A stretch of DNA of 64,000 nucleotides from Anastatus disparis. Lineage: Eukaryota > Arthropoda > Insecta > Hymenoptera > Eupelmidae. Shown in pieces: positions 54,726-64,000 of this stretch (its first letter is position 1; the number at the start of each line of letters is the position of its first letter). The notes below the pieces were generated by a model. The model saw only the letters and a list, made by a program, of their open reading frames with translations. It searched no databases and was not told the DNA's origin. The translations under genes and the position numbers were made by a program. The stretch covers positions 6,864,001 through 6,928,000 of the forward strand of contig JAFFSR010000249.1 in the NCBI GenBank assembly GCA_017163975.1, given 5' to 3'.

Positions 54726-55706
54726 ATGTACCATCAACCAAATATAGATTTTAGTCTTGGTAAATTAATTAAAAAAGTCAAAGATCCGGATCTGACGCTC
54801 GACCTATACTACTCCGATGACTCAACTTGTAAAATTTTCACCGACGGCAGTAAAATATCAGGCTCCAAATCTGTGGGTTCCGCCTACATTACCGACGATA
54901 CTGAAAACAGTAATATAACAAGCTCTAACCTGCACACTTCAATTTTTTCTGCCGAAGTTATCGCCATCAACACTACGTTAGAATTTGCATCTCAATCCAA
55001 ATATGATAAACATGTAATATTTTCCGACTCACTAAGCGTACTCCAAGCATTACAAAGCCATAAATCCACCACATTTAATCACCCTCTAATAGTTAAAGCA
55101 AGAAACAAAATATATCAAATAACGTCCAATAGTTTTCAAGATCAACCGTTACAATTTGTTTGGATTCCAGCACATATAGGCATCCAAGGCAATGAAAAGG
55201 CCGATAAATTCGCTAAAATGGCCACGAGCAGACCATTTGAAAACAACGAAGTGCCCTATACAGACTTTAGACAAACATGGAAAAAATTTGCCTATGACAA
55301 CACATGCAAATCTAACATGAAAGATGGAATTTTAAAAGGAATTAAATACTTCAATAACTTCAACAATAATTCCAAACATCCTTGGTTCAAAGACAAAAAT
55401 CTTCCCAGGCATGCAATAGTAACCATAAATCGTCTCAGAGCTGATCATTACAGCTCTGCTTCATCGATGGCCAGGAAAAATATCGTTTCCTCCCCAGCAT
55501 GCACCTGCAGCCACGATTATCAAGATATAGAACACCTACTATGGAAATGCCCGCTCTACAGGGATCAACGCTACGACATGTTTAAAAGTTTCAAAGACGC
55601 TAAAATTATTGTCAATTGTGATATGACTCATATTTTAAAGAACTTAAATTTAAATATTATTAAAATAGTTATAAATTTTCTTAAAAAGTGTAATTTAAAT
55701 CTTTAG
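54726..55706 (+). CDS. LINE RNase H domain and Cys/His tail, intact frame
   Basis: A 326-aa frame, the C-terminal part of ORF2. RNase H: KIFTDGSKISGSKSVGSAYI (first catalytic Asp, about 39), SIFSAEVIAINTTLEF (Glu, about 77), HVIFSDSLSVLQAL (Asp, about 100), FVWIPAHIGIQGNEKADKFA (His and last Asp, about 145-165). It ends with CTCSHDYQDIEHLLWKCPLY, the C-terminal CCHC-type motif of LINE proteins. It degrades RNA in RNA-DNA hybrids. The first Met is internal; the real protein is the RT-RNase H fusion. Confidence 0.92.
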   Translation: MYHQPNIDFSLGKLIKKVKDPDLTLDLYYSDDSTCKIFTDGSKISGSKSVGSAYITDDTENSNITSSNLHTSIFSAEVIAINTTLEFASQSKYDKHVIFSDSLSVLQALQSHKSTTFNHPLIVKARNKIYQITSNSFQDQPLQFVWIPAHIGIQGNEKADKFAKMATSRPFENNEVPYTDFRQTWKKFAYDNTCKSNMKDGILKGIKYFNNFNNNSKHPWFKDKNLPRHAIVTINRLRADHYSSASSMARKNIVSSPACTCSHDYQDIEHLLWKCPLYRDQRYDMFKSFKDAKIIVNCDMTHILKNLNLNIIKIVINFLKKCNLNL

Positions 55707-55935
55707 TCATATATTTGTAATCTTTAGTTATATATTTGTAATCTTCAGTTATATATTTGTAATCTTTAAGTAAAAAATTTTTTGTAATATAAAATAGATA
55801 ACTGTATGTACGAATTGTATATGGCCGTATAGACCTTAACTAAAGGTCTGGGTACGCCTTTATAATAAAAAAAAAAAAAATGGTTTATTATGGTTATGTA
55901 AATTAAATTTTTTAATATTTTATTTTTTATTAATT

Positions 55936-57482
55936 TAACAAAAATTTAACTTAAAATGAATAAAAGAATAAATGAAAGAATTAAGGAATGTGCTTTAATG
56001 AAGCATATTTTTTAAAAAGTGTTGTCAACTTCATCAAAGCGCATAAAAATCACGCTAAATACCATTGCTGTGAAGGAAACATTTACTAAAAAAATAGTTT
56101 AATTTTTATAATTACAAAAAAATTTAATTATAATACTGCTTATAAATTTGCTATGTGTTATCGAATTAAATGAAAATCTAAAAAAAACCTGATGCAAAAA
56201 AATTATTGTATATTTAGAAAGAAATATCGTAAGAAAATCCAAAAAAGTAGGTATTTTAAAGTATTCTTAAAAAAGAATGCATTACAATTTTTTCAAAGCT
56301 TCTTATCATATTATAAAGTTGACTGAAAAATAAAATGTATTCGTTTAATTTTTTAAAGATGGATTTGTTTATTACTTTTCAAATATGATTTAATAAAATT
56401 TGAAAATAATATATTTTATAATATTGCACTGTTTTGTGTAACTTGTGAAAATTATTTTCATTGGAAATCGTATCACATAAGTACGTAAACTTAACGTAAA
56501 ATTTTTATATGATTTGAAACAAAAAAAATTTTCGTCAAATTTACATCAAATATATGTACTTCATTATTCAAATTATCTCATTACATAGAATTATACATTT
56601 CATTAATAAAAAAATTTATATTCTTTATAAATTTTTTTTTGAAATTTTCATTTTAAAATTTACCTAAAAACTTTTTTGAAGTTGGCGAATTTTAATCTTA
56701 GCCGTCGATATGTAAAAAAAATAATTTATTGATAATTTTATTATTGAAACAGTTTTAAATGTATGTGGTAAACGCTATTTTGTTGTATTCTTTTAAATAA
56801 AACGTTAATTATATTGATATTGCACCTAAACATTTACTAAATCTGAAATTTTTCCAATACTACAAATTTTTGTTAACAAATATAATACCAAAAAAAACTT
56901 TTGAAATTTTAAACTCAAAGTTCATTTAAAGTACTTGTAATAATTAATTAGGCAATTATATCTTGAGTATAAATATTTTTTTTATATCTAAATAACTAAT
57001 TATCAAAGCCTACTTATAAGGAGAGATCATCTCCACCTTCGAGAAACAAATTCGGTTAAAACTACAAGATATGATTTAGTGATGAAAAAAATTAACCCGT
57101 ATTTTTTCTTTTGCTTAGATTTCAGAGACAAAGTTATATACATTTTTCAATAATATAATGAAAAGAAGTTATCGTAAAAACTTTGATCATCGGACAACTA
57201 AAAATCTTACAGAAAAATGTATTAAATATTAAAAAAGTACAAATTAAATACTTTAATTTAAGCCTTATTAGCTTAAAAAAACTCAATGTGGTTAAAAAGT
57301 TATGCTTAACTGAAAATTATTACATATTAGTTAATAGTTTAAGCATATAATATTTGATAAATTTTTTACTCTATTTCACTTGTATATTTTGATCGTTCAT
57401 CAAATTATGAATAATCCTTCTATTTTACATGATTATGAAAAACAAAAAATGTTATAATTGATTAAAAATAAGCTATTGAATT
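55936..57482. other. AT-rich stretch, no gene recognised
   Basis: The left arm of the inverted repeat fades out near 55,935. TAAGGAGAGATCATCTCCACC near 57,015 holds a short hairpin. No coding similarity. Confidence 0.45.
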
Positions 57483-57600
57483 AAAAAAAAAAAAAAAAAT
57501 TATTTGTTCGAGATTGGAACCACGGTTCTTGAGGATGTCAAACAAAATAAAAAAAAGTGTTGCCCATGACTTAGTCTACTTGGCTACCAACTCATCTGTT
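57483..57600 (-). repeat. tRNA-Leu/Ser-like remnant
   Basis: The minus strand reads TTGGTAGCCAAGTAGACTAAG (A box-like), then after an unusually long insert CGTGGTTCCAATCTCGAAC (B box-like), then a run of T (A run at 57,483-57,499 on plus) like a Pol III stop. Box spacing is about 75 bp. Probably a pseudo-tRNA or SINE head. Confidence 0.4.
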
Positions 57601-59137
57601 AATAAATTCTCGAAACTTGTACATGTTCATTGGTGTAAGCATAAAAATATTAGTAAATTTGTTAGATAATTATTCATTTATAAAATGTTAACCATTTTTT
57701 CGTTTAAAATAGATAAAAATTATTTATATTATAAAATGATTAATTAAATTGAATTTTTACAATTCATAAAATTATCAGGAATTTCAAGTTTTCAATTTTG
57801 AATTTCATGAAAATCAAAATTAAAAATGATTTTAAAAAAATCTGAAAAGTAATAAAATATCCATTACATCTTCCGATTTTTGAAAGTGACTAAGTTACTA
57901 GAAAATCAGTGTTTCAAAAGTATACTTTTTGACTACTTTATGAATACTTTGGATTATGATTGCTATTTCAAAAAAGAATTCTTTATGAATTCTTTCTTAA
58001 TCCTTTTAAAATATTTATAAAGATACGTTGAAGAGTTATTTTTTATTTAAATTTTGTGGAAGAATACTTTGTAAATATTTTATGAATACTTTATTGATAT
58101 ATTTTATATTAACTTCAGAGCGGACATTCGTGAATTCTTAAAGAATTCTTTTTTCAGATGTGTGCTTATTGGGTAAGTACTTTCTTTGATCTATCACACA
58201 TTTTCTAGTAAGAATTTTAGCTGTTGGCTATTCAAGTCCCGATAAGCGTTTCTTTTCACTATATTTTTTATGAAATATCGGTATTTTTATATCCAAAACC
58301 TTTTTTCATTCCATTTTTTTCATAAAAAATCAGATTCTTTAGTTTGAACCAAATTCCGTAGATAGGGACCTTTCTTCTCCTTGTTCATTTGAAAATTTTT
58401 CATTCAAATTAAATTTCATAATTCTTTTTGTAAGATTTTTGTGAACTTAATTTAAACTTTATATAATGTTTATTTAAAATATGTTATCCCTTTCGTTAAA
58501 AAATGCCAAATTCTGAACTATATTTAAGAACATTTATTTACTTTATGCTATTTTAAATTTATTATTAATGTCTTAAACATTTTTATTCCATTATTATGTT
58601 TTAATACTTTCTATTTAACATTTTCTATTATGAAACATGTTTCTCATAAGGTTTTAAACAATTTTCAAATTACATACTCTCTTAAAGTACATTATTAATT
58701 TATTTATGTTTAGAGTTTAATTGATATTTTATAAATTCTTTTTGAATGTTATGCACAAATTTATTTGATCTATTTATAAATTATATAAGCGTTATATAAC
58801 TATATTATATTTATAAACGTATTATCTTTAAAATATATGAAATACAATAATGTTTTTATTACTTCATAAAAATCAAAATAAATGAGCTTTGGCTATAATG
58901 ATAAAAGAAAATCTGTCAGAATAATCAATTCCACAAATTACTTATATAAAATAGATCTATAAAATAAAGAAGAATTCAAAAAGAGAAGATTAAATAAATA
59001 TCAAATAAAAATTTTCATTACATTCAAATTAAGAAAATAATCTATATTTAAAAAAAACGTTTTGAAAATTTTTATTGTTAATATTTCTTAATAAAAAAAA
59101 TTTTGTATTCAAAATTTAAAAAAAAAAAAATTTTTAT

Positions 59138-59168
<31 letters not shown>

Positions 59169-59182
59169 TCCAAATTCCGTAG
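57601..59182. other. AT-rich stretch, no gene recognised
   Basis: Only AT-rich DNA with repeated AAGAATTCTTTATGAATTC-like pieces near 57,975-58,000 and 58,135-58,150. A/T homopolymers at 59,090-59,170 lead up to the next element. Confidence 0.45.
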
Positions 59183-59576
59183 TTAAGAGCAGGCCGGATT
59201 CGCTGTCCTTGTCTAATTGGCATTTTTGTTATTTACTCAAGTATTAATCGGTGTATCTGCAAATTGAAGGTTAAGCGCAATAGATATTATTATTACAAAT
59301 ATTTATGCACAAGAAAAAAAAAATCTATCGCTTTGTTTTTGAGAAAAGTAAGGAACGCGAAAATATTATAAACATAATCTTTTACTTCGGCGTTCCTTAC
59401 TTTTCTCAAAAACAAATTGGTTGATTTTTTTTTTCTTGTGCATAGATATTCATAATAATAATATCTATTGCGATCAACCTTTATTTTGAAGATACACTGA
59501 TTAATACTTGAGTAAATAACAAACAACTCAATTGTTACTCGGTCGGTATCAGGTTCTACTCCGGCCTGCCGTTAAC
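59183..59576. mobile_element. TTAA MITE, family D, copy 2 (core inverted relative to copy 1)
   Basis: TTAA at 59,183 and 59,573, with the same asymmetric ends as 33,595-33,987 (GAGCAGGCCGG left, CCGGCCTGCCG right). The core between the hairpin arms runs the other way: copy 1 has GTAAAAGATTATGTTTATAA, copy 2 has its complement TTATAAACATAATCTTTTAC. The 77-aa minus-strand ORF is a hairpin strand. Confidence 0.95.
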
Positions 59577-59718
59577 AGCGTTTGGGGATTTTAAAAAAAC
59601 TTTAAATTTGTCATACTAGCGATGCAAAGAACAGTAAGTCTGAATTAAAAATTTTATGTTTAAAAAGCGTTAATTAGTACATGCTTAAAAAATGCTTGCA
59701 GCTAACAGTTATTTTATT

Positions 59719-60059
59719 TTAAGGAGGTTAGTCACCAGTTATATCATAAGAAATTCATTATGTTAACAATGTTTTAAAATTTTTATCACAATTTAAAAAC
59801 AACATCATAAATAAGTGGTAAAAATTTCAAAACAATTCACTGTTTCTAAATTGAGATGGACAACTTCAAAATCGCAATTATGACGTAAATTTCTTCAAAA
59901 TTGTAATTTTATAGTTCTGTATCTCAATTTAGAAAAAGGGAATCGTTTTGAAATTTTTACCACTTATTTATGATGTTGTTTTTAAATTGTGATAAAAATT
60001 TCAAAGCATTCTTAACATAATGAATTTCTAATGATGTAACTGGTGACCAACCTCCTTAA
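59719..60059. mobile_element. TTAA MITE, family K, 341 bp
   Basis: TTAAGGAGGTTAGTCACCAG pairs with CTGGTGACCAACCTCCTTAA; TTAA at both ends. Arms of about 150 bp (AAATAAGTGGTAAAAATTTC and complement) and a short centre near 59,885. No ORF. Confidence 0.93.
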
Positions 60060-61079
60060 ACAGCTGTATTGTAGGTCAATATTTTTTGTCAAAAATGTTT
60101 CTTATTGTATTGTAACAAATTTTAGTTGTAAGCATATTATTAATTTTTTTTTAATAAAAAAAGCCAAAGCATAAGATTTCAACTTGGAAAAATTTTTAAT
60201 TGTTGCAACGTACCCTAAAACTTAACCAACACAGCTATTGTAAGTTTTTCATTTAAACCAAATAACATATTTTTATCGCTTTCTCGCCCAAAACTTAATT
60301 TTTTTTAATTATCTAAACAGTTTTCATTATTAAATAACAAAATTAATAAAATGAGCATTTTAAGGACAAACACGTTGCATACTGCACATCGTTTTTATGA
60401 TTAAATTATTTTTATTTAAATAATAAATTTCTTCATTGTTTTTTGGAATATTGTATTTAAATACATTTTTTATGATATAATAAAGTATTCGCGCATTTTA
60501 TTTCATTCATCCCAAATAACAGTAAAAAATATTCTTTAAAAAGATATAATAAACGTCAAAACATAAAAAAAATATATATTTAATAAATAAATGGCTATTT
60601 TTAAAAATTAACAACATAGATAAAATTTTTTCCTAATTAATTGTCAAACTGAAAAAAATTTTAATTCTTTTTATATCATGGTTCAAAGTTTGGAATCATT
60701 GTAATAATTAAAAAAAAAACGTTGAAATCTATTTTTTTAATTTTTGGAAATGTTAAAATTCTATGTAAAATTTTTAAAAATAAAAAAGAATTTAAAGTCA
60801 TTTTCATTTAAAACACGCTTTCGCGAAATTTGCAAGGTTTCGTAAAGTTTCATTTTTCCTAAATCAAATTATCGACATTATAAATCTATATTAACTTAAT
60901 TCAATAAAAAAACATTTAAAACCTGATATCAAGATATTTGCTACTATACTACTATATTAGTGATATTAAAAAGGATATACTTTTAATAAAAGCATTTCTT
61001 CATTCTTTATGTGTCTAAAATAAAATGATGTTTATCAATATTTTATGTTGAATTTTTATTAAATGAATAAAAAATAATG
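60060..61079. other. AT-rich stretch, no gene recognised
   Basis: No recognised repeat or coding similarity. Confidence 0.45.
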
Positions 61080-63250
61080 TTATTATGCTCCTATATAAGT
61101 TTAGAAAATGCCAGTTTTTGAGAGACTAAAAGAATTAAGCTATTTAAAATGTAGTGAAAATTTTATTTAATATGTCTTGTGAGAACTTTAATTATTATGT
61201 TTGTAAATCAATTTTTTTGTTTTGAAAATAATAATTGATAATATTATAAAAATATATTTAATAAAAGAAAGAAGAAAAGTCCAATTTTTAAAAATATTAA
61301 TGATATTCAATGTAATTTTTATTTAAAATGCACTTTAATGAAGTTTAAATTCGTAAAATTATTTATTTTTTCAGATACATTTATTATTTTACTTTTCTCA
61401 AATGAAATTAGATTTATTAATATTAATTTTTTATTTTCTATTTTTATTAAATGAGTTAAAAATGTCATACATTTAAATAAATTTAGAAAAGGTCCTTTTT
61501 ACTTTTCTAAATTGAAATTGGATTTATTTATATTTATTTTCTATTTTTATTAAATGAATTAAAAATTTCATACATTTATACAAATTCAGAAAAGGTCCTT
61601 TTTTTAAAGAACAAATAACGTTTTATTATTCGCAATTGAGTGAGAGTTAATCAATAAAAAATATAATAATAAAAATATTTAATTTACACAACCATAATAA
61701 ACCATTCAAACATATAGTAAACAATTCGAAAATTATTTTTAAGATACATTTCATAATTCTTTAATATTTTTTAATTGGAAGAGATGTTTCCCTTTATCTG
61801 TTATTCTCAATATTCTTCTCATAAAGTTTCAAAGATTTAAAAATTATATACCTTTTGTTAATAGTCAAATAGCTCCTCCATCAGCTATAATTTGTTGTTT
61901 ATTGAAAAGGCGGATAATCTTTTGAAACTTTAAATGGGTTTCTATTTCATATGTCATTAGTGTAAATTTTCAAATAGCCTCGCCAATCATTTCTTTAAGA
62001 TAATCTCATCTAAAGTATGATCACTTTAGGTTTCAATAAACTGTTAATTAATAAAATCAGTATTGTGTGTTTACTTAAAATTCATATAATTTCAGCTTAA
62101 AAACCGTTTAACTCTTTATTATTAAAATACTAATTTGCATTACATCTTAAATTTTTAAAAGTAATTTTATTACAAAATAGTAATTAACAGAACGAGCAGT
62201 CAGATAAGATGCAAAATAGTTATTTTTCTAAAAGAATTTTCAATTTTTCTTAAATAATCAATCTCTGTGTAACAAATTTTAAAACTGTTTATGTGATTTT
62301 TGAAAAATTGAGATTTTTCGTCTTTGAAATGTTTTAACTGTAAAAAAAAATGTTATTTTTTGAAAATTAATTAAAAAGAATTTTATCATGCCCCTATATA
62401 ACTTTAGAAAATGTCACTTTTTAAAGGAAAAAATTATTCAACTATTCAAAGTTTAGTCAAAAGTTTGTTTAGTAAAAACTGAGAATTATTACGTTCGTTA
62501 AGGGGTGTCCTCATACCGGCACAGAGATCTACCTTATCTACATTTGAATTATGCATTATAATAAAAATTTAACTATTTTTGACTAAAATTCATAGAAGAG
62601 GCACATTCTTAACATTCTAAAGAATTTATTGCAACGTCAAAAGACAGAATAAAAGTGAAAGTGAAGACAAAAACTGCATAATACGATTATTCATAACTAC
62701 ATTGAAAAGTTAATCGTATTAAGCAGTTTTCGCCTTTATTTTTACCCTTATATTGTCTTTTAACGTTGCAATAAATTCTTTGGCATGTTGAGAATGTGCC
62801 TCTCCTACGAATTTCAGTCATGAATAGTTAAATTTTTATTAAAATTAATAATTTAAATGTAGATAAGGTAGAAGTCTCTGTCGGTATGAGGATTCCCGTT
62901 AAAGAGAATTATCAATTTTTTTGTTTTGGAAATAAAAATTAATGATATTATAAAAATATGATATTTAATGAAAGAAAGAAGTCCAATTTTTAAAGATATT
63001 AATGATATTCAATGTAATTTTATTTAAAATGCGTTTTAATAAAGTTTGAATTCGTAAAATTATTTATTTTTTCAAGTAAATTTATTATTTTACTTATCTA
63101 GAATAAAATTAGAATTATTTATATTTATTTTCTATTTTTATTAAATTATTTAAAAATGTCATACATTTATATCATTTTAGAAAATGTCCTTTTTTAAAAG
63201 AACAAAAAAGGTTTTATTATTCGCAATTGAGCGAGAATGAAAAACAACTA
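61080..63250. repeat. Direct repeat, period about 1.3 kb
   Basis: TATGCTCCTATATAAGTTTAGAAAATG at 61,083 recurs as CATGCCCCTATATAACTTTAGAAAATG at 62,388, and AAGTCCAATTTTTAAAAATA at 61,278 recurs at 62,979 after allowing for the 405-bp MITE. Spacing is about 1,305 bp without the MITE. The second unit and its flank form the right arm of the inverted repeat. It may be a satellite-like unit or nested duplication. Confidence 0.75.
62498..62902. mobile_element. TTAA MITE, family L, 405 bp, with empty site in the other arm
   Basis: TTAAGGGGTGTCCTCATACC pairs with GGTATGAGGATTCCCGTTAA. TTAA at both ends. The left arm of the inverted repeat keeps the empty site: TTCTCTTTAACGAACGTAAT (about 44,262-44,281) is the complement of the joined flanks with a single TTAA. 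The inner fold is AAAACTGCATAATACGATTA and its complement near 62,680-62,730. Confidence 0.95.
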
Positions 63251-63432
63251 TAATTTATAATAATTTTTTTCAATCTTTAATATTTTTTATTTTGCAGGAA
63301 AAAATTACAGGACTAGCTACGTTTTTATGTCATTTTGATATGAATTATATATCCATGTAATATTAACATTAAAAATTTTTTCCATCCCTATCCGTAAATA
63401 TATTTTTATATATTTTTAAAATAAAATAGAAT

Positions 63433-63813
63433 TTAAGGGGATGTAAAACGGACACTATACCCGTACACATGAATTTAGTCTATCTTTTCATTTTATTGCA
63501 AAACTTAAGGAAAAAAATGCTTTAGCTTATAGTATTTACCATGAAGATTATTCAGTTAATTTTTCAAATAAATTCATTCATTAGTTATTGAGAATTTTGG
63601 ATTCCAATAATAATTACTATAATTTCTCGATTTTTTACCAGAATCCAAATAACTTAAAAACTAATGAATACATTTATTAAAAAATTTAACTTAATAATCA
63701 TCATGGTACATACTACAAGCTAATGCATTTATTTTCTGAAAATTCAACAATAAAATGGAAAGACAATTAATATTTATGAGTACAGGTGTAGTGTCCGCTT
63801 TACATCTCCTTAA
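63433..63813. mobile_element. TTAA MITE, family B, full copy, with empty site in the other arm
   Basis: TTAAGGGGATGTAAAACGGA pairs with CCGCTTTACATCTCCTTAA, TTAA at both ends. Inner arms hold GAATTTAGTC and CATTAGTTATTGAG. The left arm of the inverted repeat reads AACACTTTAAATTCTG (about 43,420-43,436), the joined flanks without the element. An incomplete relative is at 13,687. Confidence 0.93.
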
Positions 63814-64000
63814 GGTCTTAAATAGATTTTTCATTCTATCTTTTCCGCTATAAAATTTGATTATAAAAATATATAATATTTAAAAATAAAAAAAAAATAG
63901 GTGGAACATCGGGTTTGAACTTGGCAAAATTAGAGTAACAGCGAGGTGCGTAAAAATTTAGTGACCACAGCTACCGCATACATTAATAGAACTGGGTGAA

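Larger units (their letters stand above)
45078..55878 (+). mobile_element. LINE with RNase H (I-like group), split by an LTR element
   Basis: Without the LTR insert it is about 5.4 kb: 5' UTR, ORF1 (45,239 on), ORF2 with endonuclease, RT and RNase H, a 3' UTR with a 22-bp repeat (ATATATTTGTAATCTTTAGT, four copies, 55,707-55,775), and an A tail (55,866-55,878). Target duplication ATGGTTTATTA at 45,067-45,077 and 55,879-55,889; the right arm of the inverted repeat holds the single-copy site at about 61,690-61,705. Full length with several stops, so a formerly active copy that decays. An RNase H domain after RT fits the I/Loner/Outcast-type LINEs, the exact clade is not settled. Confidence 0.93.
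61650..64000. repeat. Second large inverted repeat, right arm (runs off the window)
   Basis: Reverse complement of 43,229-45,077 plus 55,879-55,935. It lacks the SINE and the LINE found in the left arm, and carries two TTAA MITEs that the left arm lacks. The match is still ongoing at base 64,000. Confidence 0.92.

Overview
The window looks like eukaryotic nuclear DNA that is very AT-rich and almost wholly built from transposable elements. An insect, possibly a hymenopteran with an AT-rich genome, fits best. This rests on the mix of elements (Penelope-like elements with GIY-YIG, insect-type Helitron remnants, an RNase H-bearing LINE, a Gypsy element, many TTAA-flanked MITEs) and on insect-like host gene fragments (ryanodine receptor, cap methyltransferase CMTR1, class III alcohol dehydrogenase). 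There are no bacterial operons, ribosome binding sites, CRISPR arrays or rRNA. No complete host gene is visible.

Layout. 1-10.7 kb: Helitron wreckage. A C-terminal helicase piece lies on the plus strand (1-961). An inverted cassette bordered by GGCCCAA-type minisatellites (1.1-1.8 and 5.4-6.2 kb) encloses an RPA-like OB-fold fragment with introns and a class III ADH retro-pseudogene. A minus-strand Helitron follows, with lysine-rich repeats and a zinc finger joined to helicase with the Rep domain missing, then a Ulp1-like protease ORF whose catalytic Cys is Tyr. 10.9-15.3 kb: inverted-repeat elements (MITEs). 15.4-24.2 kb: a large inverted duplication, arms about 3.8 kb, carrying two copies of a Penelope-like element (RT plus GIY-YIG) and a nested MITE. 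24.2-35 kb: nested TTAA elements, a LINE 3' end, Helitron and Penelope scraps. 35.6-36.0 kb: an isolated ryanodine receptor exon with good splice sites. 37.3-39.2 kb: a CMTR1 retro-pseudogene and unidentified coding remnants. 40.4-42.85 kb: a decayed Gypsy gag-protease-RT.

43.2-64 kb: a second large inverted repeat (left arm 43,229-45,077 continuing at 55,879-55,935; right arm from about 61,650 past the window end). The left arm was hit by a tRNA-derived SINE (43.5-43.9 kb) and an RNase H-type LINE (45.08-55.88 kb); the LINE was then split by a young Gypsy-type LTR element (46,429-51,843) with LTRs that differ at one base that I could see and one intact gag ORF but no recognisable pol. The right arm was hit by two TTAA MITEs. 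Each arm preserves the empty sites of the other's insertions, so target duplications and relative ages can be read directly.

Functionally the region is a TE graveyard with a few young elements. The intact frames are the LTR-element gag (428 aa), one Penelope GIY-YIG ORF, identical 316-aa Penelope RT ORFs and the LINE RNase H ORF. No DNA transposase was seen, so all TTAA elements here would depend on a source elsewhere.
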